From Pseudoscleropodium purum (lineage: Eukaryota; Streptophyta; Bryopsida; Hypnales; Brachytheciaceae), in NCBI GenBank assembly GCA_963969395.1, contig OZ017800.1, forward strand, positions 22,228,479 to 22,292,478: 64,000 bases of DNA, read 5' to 3'. Positions 23,700-36,354 of the stretch are shown here, in pieces. How positions within the stretch are numbered: position 1 is the stretch's first letter; every line of letters starts with the position of its first letter. The notes under the pieces are model-generated. The model saw nothing but the letters and a program-made list of their open reading frames with translations, had not been told where the DNA came from and did no database searches. A program made the translations under genes and the position numbers.

Positions 23700-24992
23700 T
23701 GCCACACCCCTATCTCCTTAGGGTGCCTAAAGTGCCTTAGTGAGCAAAGGGGATCTTGGTGGTGATTCCCTAGGCCTTGCAACAAACTAAGAAAGGAATT
23801 TTGAAACACTCCCGAGCAAACAGAGCACCATAGCGCCTTGCATTTGAAGGTTATGGTAGAGTGTCATACATGCTTGAAAAGCTCTTAAGAAGACACACCT
23901 AACCGTTCAAAAAACAAGTGATTTGAACTAGTTGGCTAGAAGTTATGGCTGTTCAAAATTAGAGGTGTCCTAAGTGACACCAGGACACTTTAGGCCTAAG
24001 AGTAAGGGATTCCCAAGGAATCTTTCAAGGAAATATTACATGTAGTATATTATTGGAAAGATAAGAACATAAGGATGCTATAATGACAAGCATTACGAGG
24101 TTCTAAGCTATGAATCAAAAGTTATGGCCAAAAGAAGGGCCATGGTGAAGGTGTGACGCCTCCTTTGGTGGATCCGAATCTCTAAAGGGCCATAACTTCA
24201 TGAGAACTTATTCAAATGGAACAAGTAAATAGTCCATCGGCATCTATTTGTCGCACAAATATTTAAAATGGACTCGTATGTAGAATTTGGAACTCTAAAT
24301 ATAGAGTTAAGTCATTTGGAAGTTGGGTAGTCTAAATGGTGAGGAAACGAAAGGAATTCGGATTGGATTTGGGTAGTCTTCCAAAACCCAAGGTAGGTTG
24401 GGGACCCCCTTTGACATAGAAAGGGGGGTCTACGAATCCCATAGAAAGTACTACAGGAGGGGTTGGTCTCCCTCCTCCTTCCCTCTCGAAGCCTTTGTAA
24501 GTCCCGGTGAACTCCAATGACTCAAGATTGGTGATAAGCCTTCACCATCGGCTTCAAGGCACCATAGGCCATTAGTTTGAAGTGTCCCATGGCACCGGTT
24601 GGAATGGAACCCCACCTTAAGCTAATCCACATTCAATGTGTTATGAGTGGGGAGTCCTGATTAGCAATGCCAAAGAGTAGCAAGTACACAAAAGACTAGT
24701 TTGGGATAGGGTGTCTTTCAAAGACAATGATGACCGTGGTGAGTAGTGCCACCTTGGGCTTTTGCGCTCCAAAATGAAGCTCCACTACATGTTACTAAGT
24801 GACATGTTCGGTGTTACATAGGGAATGTGTACTAGAGTCCTGGTGATTGGAATTTAGCAAAGTGAGTTGGAAATGGAGACTAACATTGTGGGTGGGTGGT
24901 ATGTGCAGTGTTAGCTAGTTGTGGCTCAAGCAAGGTCGGAAACAAGGCATGGTGAATCCATTGAGCAGTGAAGTGTATTTTAGGCCACTACA
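23700..24992 (+). mobile_element. solo LTR, 1.3-kb family, copy 1
   Basis: The unit starts TGCCACACCCC and ends CCACTACA (TG...CA). Its flanks, AAAAC before and AAAAA after, match at 4 of 5 positions. It aligns end to end, inverted, with the copy at 52220-55350 once that copy's insertion is removed (1293 against about 1304 bp). Shared blocks include GTGCCTTAGTG, the TAGAAGTTATGG run and CCATAACTTCATGAG or its variant. No internal retrotransposon sequence lies on either side, so this looks like a solo LTR left by recombination. The family's internal region is not in the window. Confidence 0.7.
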
Positions 24993-25800
24993 AAAAACAA
25001 CAAAAAACATATCCAAAATTGACTACTTATAAGGTTACTACTTAAGATAAACCATTATGTAATAGACAAATTGATTGGTTTGCCTTGTTGACTTATTTGA
25101 AAGTTCTTAATTTTTTTTCTATACAAAGGCAAATATAAAAAATGGAGAAAACAACAAAAATTTCATTCTTTTGACGAAGTATGAATTTGTTACAAATTTT
25201 TGAATTGAAGTGGACAAATGGCTCAAAACAGTTTCTAGACTACCTCCAAAACCATCAAACCACCTAATACAATTGTAATATTTCCTAACATGGTTGAAAT
25301 ATTTTCTTACATGGACATGACATATAGGAATAAAAAAAAGATAGTTCATGTAATGATTTACACTAGAAAGGTGCAAGTTCCTGAAATAGTCTCTAACATC
25401 TCCATCACCATTATGGAAAACATTGATTTTAGTCATTAACCTATTTAATGAAGTCTTGTTTACATTAATTAGAAAAAATTTGACATAGATTGATGAAAAA
25501 CTGTGATGGGTTGTTGAATAGATATTTGTGTTAGGGAGTTGCCTATCATGAATGGGTTTACCTTATAAGGTTGTCACCTCCACAATACTTTAATTAGATC
25601 TACACACTACTCAAAATTCACCTTACATTTGTTCTTGTCATGTGCACCATTTGGGGGATCCTCCCTATTCAATACCCTTCCAATATTGAGTTTTCCTTCC
25701 AAAACATAGGTTGGTTTTGAGGAGTGTTCCATTTTCAGTGTAGTTACAGCAAGGGGACTAGTCCAATGGAAGCCGTTTTTCCATTTAGCGTCCCTTGCTC
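24993..25800. other. AT-rich intergenic DNA, nothing identified
   Basis: No supported gene. The minus-strand frame at 25119-25436 (105 codons) has no recognisable domain. The interval ends at a poly-T run of about 15 near 25805. Confidence 0.45.
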
Positions 25801-27413
25801 CTTTTTTTTTTTTTTTCAGCGGAAAGAGTGGCGATGCTCTTCTAAACCCTGAACGGGACTGGGTGTTGCTCCCTACCCTTCAGGCTGGGTTGATGCGAGC
25901 CCATAGGTTGCACAAATGCAGATGATGATAATATCCTTATCGGAAGGGAGCTCCGCAGCCGGGCCCTCCCTACACTGAGGCAAAAGGTCAAGGGCGAAGT
26001 TACTGCAAGTGGGCGGCGACGCGCGGGCGGGGATGAGTGAGCTGAGCGAGCGAGTCTTGCAGCAGGGGCGGGCGGGGCGCGCTCTGCCTGGCCTCCTCCT
26101 CAACCCAAACCAAACCAACCCAACTGAACTCCACTCCATTAGTCCACTCCACTACCTTAGTCCACCTCCTGCGGGCCTTCTTAACTAAACTTACCCTTCC
26201 CTTCCTTTCTCCGTGAGTTCGTCGCTTCATTCTTCGGAGGTGCCCCCTGCACTCGTCGGTCAGGCGCCGGAATCCTTGCAGCTCTCCCCACTCCTCAGCC
26301 ACAAACTGCCTTCGGCCTTCGGGCCTTCCCGCTCCCCTTTCCCTTCACGCCTTCAGAGACCGCCCGCCCCGCCACACCCGTCTCTGTCGCCGGTCTGACA
26401 CACCTCAGCCATTCCTGCCCCTCCACTCAATTTTCCACGCTCCCTTCGGGTTGCAGTTGATGCTCTCGCTCCCCCCCTTCACTCTCCCGTCTCTTCTTCC
26501 TCTTTACTCCGGTCTTGTCTTCACTTCTTAATTTCAGTAGCTGAGCTAGCTCGTCGTCGCCTGCTGCTCCATCATGTTCACCTACTTGGAATGCTTGCTC
26601 ACTCCTTGTCCCATCTGGCGTCCCGCATTCCCCTGCTTCTCCTCCTCCTCCTCTTCCATTTTCCCGTCCCTTTTCTTTTTCCGTCTGCACTGTCTCCGTT
26701 GCTCCTGCCTTTCGCCTCTGCTCTGACCGTCTTCCTTCCATGGCCGCTGGTTGGTCAATTCGCATTTTCACCGAGTAATTCTGCCTTCTTCGGTCTGTCA
26801 GGGGGCCAGAGATTTCTATAGTTTCATCCTCGTACTTTCTGACGTTTTCCTCGTCAGAATCACATTTCCTGGTTCTTCTGTCCTTTCACAGGTTTCGACT
26901 GTGCGGCCACAGCTCTTCGTTGCAGTCAGTTGTCTATACCCTTGACCTCTGGGCACTGCCTCCATCTTTCTGAACCTCCTTCCCCTTCGCCAGTTCGCGG
27001 AGCTCTGCAGCGCAAGCGGAATCCGGAGCTGCTGCTGCTGTTCCTAGTGGTTTCTTTGGCATTTGGGGTAGTGACACCGGAGGTTCCTTGACCATCGTCC
27101 TGGGAAACGAAATCGATCCGCCTGCCTTGTCGTTTCTTAATATCCTGTCCTGCCCTGCACAATGTTTATGTGCACGCTTCTTCTTTCAGGTGGCTCGCTC
27201 TTCGTTGAGTGTGCTTGAGTAGACAAGGGCGACCACCGTGCGACGGCGATTATGCTGAGTTGGTCGAAAGGTGTCTGATCCCACTGAGGATTTGGTGTGA
27301 GTTGTGGGCCGTTGCTAAGTAGATTTAGAAGCAGTGGATTCTCGTTAGGAGACAAAAGTGAAAGAACTCGTAGGAGTGGAAACTGCTGTACAGGAGGTCA
27401 CCGAGAAGACAAG
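25801..27413 (+). promoter_or_regulatory. promoter and long pyrimidine-rich leader of the NRL gene
   Basis: Base composition changes sharply to GC-rich at about 25.85 kb. From about 26.1 to 26.95 kb the plus strand is rich in C and T, with CTCCTCCTC runs near 26640, as in long plant 5' leaders. Several short frames with ATGs are present (for example 26591-26821), so upstream ORFs or a leader intron are possible. The NRL reading frame is open upstream of the chosen ATG but contains no in-frame ATG back to about 27297. The transcription start cannot be placed from sequence alone. Confidence 0.45.
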
Positions 27414-30400
27414 ATGTTGGAAGACAGGGGAGCAAAAGTGGATTGGTTAGCGAGAACCCGAGCAGACATGGCGACGAGTTTGACGCCAAAGTTTGACACG
27501 TTGAAGCCGCTCCCTGCAAGGCGGCACTCGCTTGACATCGTTACGGGGCGAAGAACATCACGTGCCAGCTTCTCTATGAAGCGCACGAACGAGTGGTAAC
27601 CATCTCGGTCCTTCTGCCGCCATATTGTTTCACAGTACCTCTGTCCAGCACTGTTTCGTTGTCCGAGATTTGTATTCAATTTTGTAAGCAACGCTGTTTA
27701 ACATTTTTCTATGTGGACTTTCTTGAGATTGTTTTTGTTTTGCTTGGTCTTTTTAACAAATTGCGGCGATGACATAGAGAAAATGCCGTATCTCCCTGTC
27801 GTATGCTGAATATCTCCGTATATATAATTAACTGAATTCACCAGGGCAGCTTCTAGTATCTCTCATTCGATTGTGTGGGGCGAAAGTTGGTCACGTCCTG
27901 TTGTCACCCCTTCTGTCGTCCCGTTTTTCCGTCGCTCGTGGAAAATGCCGAAGAGTTGTCTGTGCACACAATAAACAGGAATTGGCGGGTAATTGTTTTG
28001 AATGTAGTTCACAGATTACCTGTATCGACGTTGCCAGCATTGTTCCCTTCATCTCTCTACTTGTCAACGTTGATGACTCTGCAACACATTTAGTTTGGTG
28101 TGTCTTTGTTAAAGAGTTGCAGTTCTGACGGCGTCTTATGGAGGAAATTAAGTGCGTGTTCGTCTACACAACCTGTTGCTAATTTGTTGCCACATCGATG
28201 CAGGGTACTGACGACGGACGTCCCTAGTGACATAGTTGTTGAAGCCGGCGGCATGAATTTCTCATTACACAAGGTGAGATTTTTCATCCTCTGGCACCTC
28301 TGTAGCCTTTCCGTACATGTATGTTTTTGGAGTAATTGGGAAAAGACTGCGTGAGCAGCGTTAATGACATTTCAAGTTATTTGCGACATTATCCCTATCC
28401 AGATGTGGATTGTGCCTAATCAGATGATCACTTTTTCATCAGAGATTGCCCCCTTGCAGTATCGAAATTATGTTTCTTAGCTGGCTGACTGACACTTTGT
28501 AAATCCTGCTCAATTTCGCATTTTGACCCTAAAGCACGTTAGCATTAGCGCTTCTCAGGAACCGTGATCAGTCCTAACTCGACGAACAGGCCAGTGGTGG
28601 CGACGGGAATTATGTTTTCAACAGATTCAGTCTCTGCCAGCTGGTTCCTTGGGATTGGTGAATAGGGTATTGACATTCTAATGATTGAAATGGTTGATTT
28701 CCAGTTTCCGTTGGTTGCGAGGAGTGGTCGTATTCGGAAACTTGTAGCCAATCTGGCAGACAGCGACAATCCCAACTTGCTTCAGCTTACCGATGTACCC
28801 GGCGGCGCCGAGGCTTTTGATCTAGCGGCTAAGTTTTGTTACGGTATCAACTTTGAAATCACAACTTCGAATGTTGCAGTATTGCGATGTGCTGCGGAGT
28901 CTTTAGAAATGACAGAATCTTATGGGGAAAATAACCTGGTGGCACGAACGGAGTCCTACCTTTCAGAGGTCGTTTTGCAGAGCCTGGCAGATTCTATTGC
29001 CGTGCTACACAACTGTGAAAATCTTCTTCCTCTTGCAGAAGACCTGGGCATCGTGAGCAGGTGCATTGAGGCTGCAGCTACGAAAGCTTGCAGGTGATTT
29101 TGTGATCCACTCCTGTTCCAACTATTATACCTCCAGAGGCGTAACCTCTTGGATGCCCAGACTATCCATTGATTAGTTTTTGTTACATCCGTTACACGTA
29201 CATCCTCCGTGTCGCGTAGGATTTTCATTTGGAAATCTCTTGGAAAGGTTTGTGAACATTTTAACCCTTGAGTGTACTTGGAGATGCACTCTGGCTCATC
29301 TTTTCCTGTTGGACACTATGGCTGCTGCTTTTCCGTTTCCTGAAGACTTCGGCACATCTCTATTTATGATGTGCGTTACTCGAATTTTTCATTTATTTTT
29401 CCGAACAATTTCTCTAAGTTTAAAATTCTTAAACCGCAAGCGTATGTTCGTAGCCACTTGCTTCCCTTGCTGTTGATTGTCTCCTAGGGCTCTATTATAT
29501 CTCGTCTTCTTACCTCTTATTTTGCCTTGTTGATTTTAATCGTTAAACCTTTCCTTTCGCATCTCTCTATCTTTCTCCATCAGCAAAATCGAGTGGCTGA
29601 TGTGATAGAACTAAATCTCTTTGAGCCTGAAGTTTGAACTTGAGCTTATTTGACCTTGAAATGCAGGGAGCAAAACGCCAATGCCATCGGTCGCGCTGAG
29701 TTTGGGGGCTCAGGTCGTTCTGAGAACTTCAAGCTTTCAAATAGCAGTAATCTTTCGCATAGCAAGGTTCCCTTGGCGGACTGGTGGGCTGAAGATCTGG
29801 CTGTGCTTCGTATTGATTTCTATCAAAGGGTTCTAGCAGCCATGAGAACCAAGGGTTTACGGGTGGAGAGTATGGGAGGGGCGCTCATGCACTTTGCTCA
29901 AAGATCTTTGAAGGGATTTAACAGGAAACAAAATGGGCGTAGTGATATGAAACCTCCAAAGATGAAGGTGCCATCTTTCTCAATGTTATACAGTTGTAGT
30001 AGACCATAGTATAGGAGTGCAGTGTCGAAGATAGGTTTAAAATATTTTGCTCTGTACATTTGTTTAACGTACCAACAGTACCCGTTAGTATTGGTCCTCT
30101 CACATAGGGCAGAATTCTAGATTTGTTCTTGTTGCTTCTTGTATGCATTTCATTTGAATGACTTTGTCTCATGCAGGTCCATGACTCTTCGACAGCAATG
30201 GAGCATGAACAACGTATTTTAGTGGAAACTATAGTCAGTCTACTTCCTCCCGAGAGGAACACAACAACCTGCAGCTTCTTGTTTGCACTGCTGCGAACAG
30301 CAATTATACTTGACACTACCATAGCATGTAGACTGGATCTTGAGAAGCGAATTGGTATGCAGTTGGAGCAGGCAACGTTGGATGATTTGCTTATCCCCTC

Positions 30401-31846
30401 CTTTTCGTACACCGGAGACACCTTGTTTGATAATGATATAGTTCACCGAATCGTCGTCAACTTTCTGCAACAAGATGACAGTGACGATTTACAGGTACAC
30501 TGACCCTGAATTAACCACTTAGATCTTTGTCATCTGTATCTGGTCGTATTATTTATTTTCTTAACACCGTTCGACCATTTTGGAAGTAATCCCTCTCCAA
30601 AACTGCTAAATTCAACTTCTGAGACAGGTGGTAATATCACTAAAATTGTGCTTGTTTCAAATGTTCAGTGGGGGTCTTTGATTTTGAATTTTCATAAATT
30701 CTGCATTTACTCATTCCTGTCATCGGAATATGTCAGGTGGCCCATCCCATGTACGAGTCAGATGGTGGAGGCTCGCCTTCTCAAAGTGCGATGATGAAGG
30801 TGGCGAAACTTGTCGACAGCTATTTAGCAGAAATTGCCCCTGATGCAAACCTCAAGCTTTCCAAGTTTATCGTTCTGGCTGAAATGTTGCCTGATTATGC
30901 AAGAGTTGTGGACGATGGTTTGTACAGAGCTGTTGATATCTATCTCAAGGTACTACACCAAATATTTACTTTTGCACGGACTTCATGTTTTCTGAAGCAT
31001 ATGCTTGGGTTTCCCTTGAAGTCTTTGGAAAATTACCTTGGTTATTTATGTAATTGTTTAGCAGAATGGGGTATCCGTTATTGTGATGAGGTATCATTTC
31101 AGATGAATGTTTTGAGATGCACGATTTTTAATTTTATTTTGATTGACTGGGGCGTTACTGTATTTCCAACCTGGACTTCTAATTTCAGATTTACTGTACT
31201 ATAAGCATTTCTTGAGTCGCAGGATGCATGCCTCATCGGTTTTATAATGGGCTTATCTGAACTGATTGCGTCTGTCCTTCAGGCACATCCAGCGTTGAAT
31301 GAGATAGACCGAAAGAAAATATGCAAGTTGATGGATTGCCAGAAGCTTTCACAGGAGGCATGCACTCATGCGGCCCAGAATGAAAGACTGCCAGTGCAAG
31401 TGGTGGTTCAAGTCCTTTACTTTGAGCAGCTGCGAATGAGAAATGCATTGGCGTCAGGAGCATTTGCAGATCCAGTGGAGTCTAGCAACGGACACTACCA
31501 ACATCGAATCAGCAGTGGTAATATGAGCGCTACACACTCACCAAAAGATAACTACTCAGCTATTCGGCGTGAAAATCGAGAACTGAAACTGGAACTTGCC
31601 CGGATGCGAATGCGGCTAACTGACATAGAAAAGGATCACGCTCTAATGAAGCAAGACATACTGCCTGAGAAGCCCATAAAGAGCTCCAAGTCGACAGTCG
31701 GTAGGAAGCTTAGCAGATTAAACCCTTTTGCACGCAAAGATTCAAAAGACTTGGGCTCCAGTAATGGTAGTGGCAAGCCTGTTCAAACTCCGGAAGTCAC
31801 TTCGCGAGGTGGATTCGGACGGAGACGGAGACACTCAATTTCGTAG
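27414..31846 (+). CDS. NPH3/RPT2-like (NRL) protein, BTB-NPH3 domain, 678 aa, seven exons
   Basis: Exons by GT-AG borders, all in phase: 27414-27595, 28204-28273, 28705-29093, 29667-29967, 30177-30494, 30737-30949 and 31283-31846 (stop TAG). The BTB/POZ domain covers about residues 65-190 (motifs [31 protein letters not shown]). The NPH3 domain begins at [11 protein letters not shown] (about 252) and ends near [10 protein letters not shown] (about 544), with the usual [12 protein letters not shown] junction across exons 6 and 7. A coiled coil follows (about 584-616), then a basic Ser-rich tail ending RRHSIS. Family role: plasma-membrane adaptors of CUL3 ubiquitin ligases in phototropin signalling and polar auxin transport (NPH3, RPT2, NPY). 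The third-from-last residue is a serine preceded by RRH, matching the place of the 14-3-3 phosphosite of NPH3. Which NRL clade it belongs to needs a tree. Start: first in-frame ATG; ATG at 27468 is an alternative. Confidence 0.92.
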
Positions 31847-33727
31847 TGCACAGAGTTACTGGCACTTAAGCCAAGTTGGGAAAGTGGTTGGTTTGCGGGC
31901 GCATGACAAGAAGCCATTTGTCAATGCATTTGCAGCCTCTGTACATGTGTACCATTATGATGTCATAGGTGTATTAGGTTGGGTTTGGGGAAGTGCAGGC
32001 TCTTGGCTTTTAGGAGCTTGTTCAGAATTATGAGTCCAATTTTACGTTAAGGAGGTCCAGTCAGGTACAGGTTGCATAAGCTTTCGTTTTTATACATTAG
32101 GAAAGGTAGATTTGTCTAAGAGCAGTGAATTTTGAATATCAAAACTTTGGCCTCTTCCCATTTCACCTCGAAGTGTTGTGACAATGTCAGTCGGCTGCAT
32201 CCATTCTTTGACCTCGAAATTTACGGAGTCAGGTGTGGGTCTGTGATATGTGGTGATATGACATCACTAACCTTTGGCTCTAAATAACCTGGCTGTGTTT
32301 GCTATCTAGGGAATAATGTGCTTGAAGCTCTACCGCGATTGATAAGGAATGAGAGATTGGCTCGATCAAGTCACAGCAGATTGCTACACGTCTAACAATA
32401 GAAGCAGGAACTCGGACGAATTTCTCGCACTTCCAGTCACTCTTGCCTCTCCTGTCGTGCGCACTCAGGTGGTCATCATGCCTCCAGCCTGTCGAACTAT
32501 GCCACGGGTGAGCCCCCAAATCAAATCGAAGTTCGATTAATTGTTTCCACCGAAGCACGTTTTTGAGTGTTGGTACCTTGCCACGAGGAATACGGAGTGA
32601 CTTAAATTACAGTCACATCCATGCCCACTCCATGACACGAAAGCATCTGACTAGTCATCTTGGCCCGCCCGGAGACACGCTGACAATCACGTGATTCAGT
32701 TCCACGTCGCTCAAGGATTCGGGAAGGGCTAGTCAGACAGTAAGTGCTTGCTGAGCGATCGAGCGGGATGAGACCTCTCAACTAAGGACGCTGCTTACTG
32801 CGCGGGAGATGCGATCTTCTTCAAAGTGCAAGCAGACTGCAAGTGCCGGCACGCCATGATCGATCAATGTCGTCGATGAAGCGCCAATGTGCACTAAGAA
32901 TGGAATTCTGAACACAACAGGGCATTTGTCCAGTTTTCCAGTGAATTTCTCCTATGAATCTGTGATTCATCTGGTCCAAGATCGAACTCTACGTTTCTGT
33001 CCTCGATCTTTCACCTCGATCGCCTGCAACCCTACGTGAAGATCGGCCCGGCCTATACATACAAGCACTTTAAATACTTAGCCCAGGCTGCAGTCGCCAG
33101 TGCTCAACGTTATTAATAAAAGATCGGGAATGAATCAATTAAGGCCATGCCAGTCTCAACTCTGAGTGCATGCCTTGGCATATCCAGGCCGCCCCCCGTG
33201 ACAGTACTACTGTGTGCTCTGACATATCCATCCATCCATCGTCGCATCTTCTTCTATAAACTATCATTTTATTCTTTCTTTGTCGTCTTCTCATTGAAAC
33301 AGAATGATGTATATGAATCTAGTGGTTATAACTTCAATTAATGATATATAGAGAATAAATAAATACCGAATGCTTGGCAGTTTACTCGTAGATATATATT
33401 ATATAGTATTCTGGCCCAGTAAATGCTACTCAGAGCTGATGGAGGCAATGGAGTTTCCATTGTTGACCCTGGTCGGCTGGCGCGGCTGACGAATCGCAAA
33501 TAGATCGGGCTTAGACTTTGGAGTCGCATAGGGTTGGAGTCAACTTGGGCGGACTTCATTTACTACCCAGGCGAGTAAATTCACTTCACCGTCCACGGCC
33601 TATTAGCCTGTGAGAAGATCAAGGAGTACAATGTCAAAGCTGTGCACATGCATGCATCGGCCGGGGTCGATATATGTTCCCGATCGTCCGATCCCTTGTT
33701 GTGTGTGCGCAAGCCCGAAGTCGCACT

Positions 33728-33747
33728 GCACATACATATGTATGTGC
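33728..33747. repeat. perfect 20-bp palindrome
   Basis: GCACATACATATGTATGTGC, perfectly self-complementary, in a GC-richer unassigned stretch rich in GATCGATC-like motifs. It could be a binding site for a dimeric factor, or chance. Confidence 0.6.
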
Positions 33748-34420
33748 GTCGATCCACATTTGCCACACCATGGAGAAGGTCGCACTAGCTGCAGGCTACG
33801 AGATCTATATATTCCATAAAAGTAATCACAGATGATCGAGGAAGTTGCCAGCAGACCACGTACCTTGATCCAGGGGAGTACGTACTCGGGCGGTGGACTG
33901 GCAACATTGTTGCGGTGCGGTATTTGATTGATGTTGCCCAGCTAGGGTACAATGCTCGATCAGCTTGATCGGTCTCGATCGGACGAACTCGATCGTGCAG
34001 CTAAGTTCAGTTCTGAGTTAGGATGGTAATTGAAAAGCTCACTAGTTAACTTTTTCATGGCGATGGCCTGGCCATTCTTCTGCTGAGTTGGGTGCATTAA
34101 TTGTCGTCCATGCTCGACCCATACCAGTGGTAGAGTTAAAGTTAAGACCCTTGTGTTACGGTAACAAGCATGTACGTCACAGTTTTTGACGCCGGAATCG
34201 TGCCAAATTGACCTTACTTGGTGATGGCGCCGCATGCACTTGGAGACCAGGGCAGGGGATCGGTCGGTCGTCTGATATATAGTTCATTGCACACCATTAC
34301 ATACGCATCCAGAGAAACTGACATATGAATGGGGGTTGTCACACTTTCTCCGACAATGAAACTTGTATGAAGAATGAGAAGTTGTGGAGTGAAAAGAGAA
34401 GCCGATTAGGAGTCTTATCC

Positions 34421-34478
34421 AAGGTGTCACTCCGCTAAACATGTAACATAAGGTGTGACTCCCTAAACATGTAACATG
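34421..34478. repeat. two tandem 29-bp units
   Basis: The unit begins AAGGTGTCACTCC and ends CTAAACATGTAACAT. The second copy (from 34450) differs by a few bases and a 1-bp indel. Short local duplication; no function visible. Confidence 0.75.
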
Positions 34479-35157
34479 TACGTGTTCGATGTGTTTCATG
34501 CCAGTTGGGGAGAATACGCAATTGGCGGAAGTGAAGGTTCACCGATTCTCAGCGAAGGAAACGCCTTCAACGCCCCAGACACTCGCGACAAACAGGTAAT
34601 CAACTACAATCTATTTAGGCAATACATAAATCCTGGCCTCGTCATTTCATAAATCTGAATCCAGGCACACCTTCCTAGCTTCTGTTTATCGCTTAATATT
34701 ACTTTTACACTTATGACAATTATCCCTTATGCTTATTAAGAACTTGTGTTGAGAATGAAGAATGGGATTACCTGCGATTCTGGATGGGTTCATTTTCCAG
34801 TGCGCATTCACCACGATCATGGCGACGCAGACTGGAGTGATCCACATTGTTACATGGTTACATGATTTCTATAACGGATAAGCAATTTACGCAAACGCCG
34901 CCTGGGGTCCGAAAGGGGTCCGAAAATACATGGGACACACCAAGGGCTTCCTGAGAACGGAGGGGATTCGAGCTTGATCAAGAATTTCAGACCCATCACC
35001 TTGCTTTCCTCATTCATTTTATAAATTAGTGCCCAAAATGTTGGCCAGGAGGCTACAGCTAAACACCCGTCTGGTTGGGCCAGAAATTATTCTGGGTAGA
35101 TGCATTATTGACTAACATTTTCATGGCACACGAGGCTATGCACTATGGAGAAGAGTC

Positions 35158-36354
35158 TTGACAAGGCTTGACATTGAAAAAGCCTATGATAGAATCTCTT
35201 GGGGATTTATGAGAGCAGTGTTGGAGAAGAGAGGTTTTCATGAGGATTTTATCAAAAGAGTCATGTCGCTTTATACAAACACCTCTCCGGCGGTTATTGT
35301 TAATGGAGGGGTAGGAGGGGAGCTTGACTTGACTAGGTCGGTGAGACAAGAGTGCCCTTTGATCCTCTTTCTTTTTGTGGAAGTTTCATGTTAGAGGATG
35401 GAAGATATGGCATTGAGGTTTTCCCCCTCTCACATGGCTCTTCAATCGTGGACGCCTCATATGCAAATGACACTACTTTATATCTATAAGGCATGATCCA
35501 AAACTTTAATAGAGCCATTGCTATTTTATCCCTATTTTTTTGGGCTTGAGGATCAAGGATAAATTGGGGAAAGACCTTTGCTATATGTGCTTCTAAAAAA
35601 CACATTACATGAGATTTGAGACCTCTATAAGACTACAAATTCTCCAGCATTGAAAATGTGGGGAACATTGCTAATGACATAATCTGTCATGATCGAGAGA
35701 GTGCCATATCATTTCTCAAAAAAATAATTTTAATTTCAACTTTTTTTTCCATTTTAAGAATTTCCATTTAAAAAAAATAAAATTTCCCCAATAACCGGCC
35801 ATTTCTTCACTACACAGAGAAAAATGAAGGGAACAAACCTAAAATGGACTTTTATTGCCCTCAAATCCTCTCTAATGAAGGTCTTTCACATGGAGAGATG
35901 ACGTAGGCTTGACATGGGTCCTGGAACGGACAGGAGTTAGATACCTCAAGTGGCGCTTTAATAGGGTTTCATTTACCTCTAGATACGAATACGTACATGA
36001 CTTTTGTTAGAGTCGGTTAAAAAGAAATTGAGATCATGGGAATGGAAGACAGTTTCACAAGCTGGGAGAGTGATTATCCGTAATCAAGTGCTCTTGGCGA
36101 CTTGCAGGTATACTGCGGCATGCTGCGGGATTTTGGAGAAGAACTGTGACAAAATCAGAGGCCTCATCACTCAGTATTTGTGGACGGGGAAGGATGAGGG
36201 CAAATGTGCTTCGAGAGTTCGGTGGAATGTATGCATACGCCCTCAAAAGGAGGGTGACATTCAACTTATTGATCCTTTTTTACAAACGCAGGCTCTTCTT
36301 GCTAAATTAGTGGCAAGAGGATTATCTCCGGGGAACGAGCCTCGGAAGAAATGA
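35158..36354 (+). pseudogene. LINE reverse transcriptase remnant with mutated catalytic box
   Basis: Two open segments remain: 35158-35394 (RT core, motif LDIEKAYDRISW with its catalytic Asp) and 36004-36354 (RT thumb and downstream domain, ending LLAKLVARGL-PGNEP). Between them, in another frame, lies the active-site box, read as YANDT at about 35459-35473 where the family has YADD. The first of the two essential aspartates is therefore lost, presumably by a G-to-A change. With this change, the frameshifts and a nested MITE the copy cannot encode an active enzyme. Confidence 0.75.
35603..35877 (-). mobile_element. MITE-like TIR element, family M copy III, nested in the LINE
   Basis: The left end reads CATTACATGAGATTTGAG and the right end CTCAAATCCTCTCTAATG. 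The internal A-rich tract of copies I and II is present here as its complement (TTTCAACTTTTTTTTCCATTTTAAG). The length, 275 bp, equals the other copies. LINE protein similarity stops on the left side and resumes on the right, so this is an insertion into the LINE and is younger than it. Confidence 0.7.

Larger units (their letters stand above)
31847..34970. other. 3' flank of the NRL gene and unassigned intergenic DNA
   Basis: The first few hundred bases are presumably the NRL 3' untranslated region; no clear AATAAA was found near it. The rest is of moderate GC with no recognisable gene. Short frames (plus 32349-32540, plus 33147-33341, minus 33960-34235) lack domains. A TATA-like CTATACATA lies near 33052 and an AATAAA near 33115, but no gene could be built between or beyond them. 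Confidence 0.45.

Noticed and set aside
24332..24517. Pro/Gly-rich frame near a cluster of G and C runs
   Set aside because: It lies inside the solo LTR, and the corresponding frame is not kept in the other LTR copy.
26427..26771. Minus-strand Glu/Arg/Gly-rich frame upstream of the NRL gene
   Set aside because: It is the complement of the CT-rich leader. Low complexity, no domain, opposite to the evident transcription unit.
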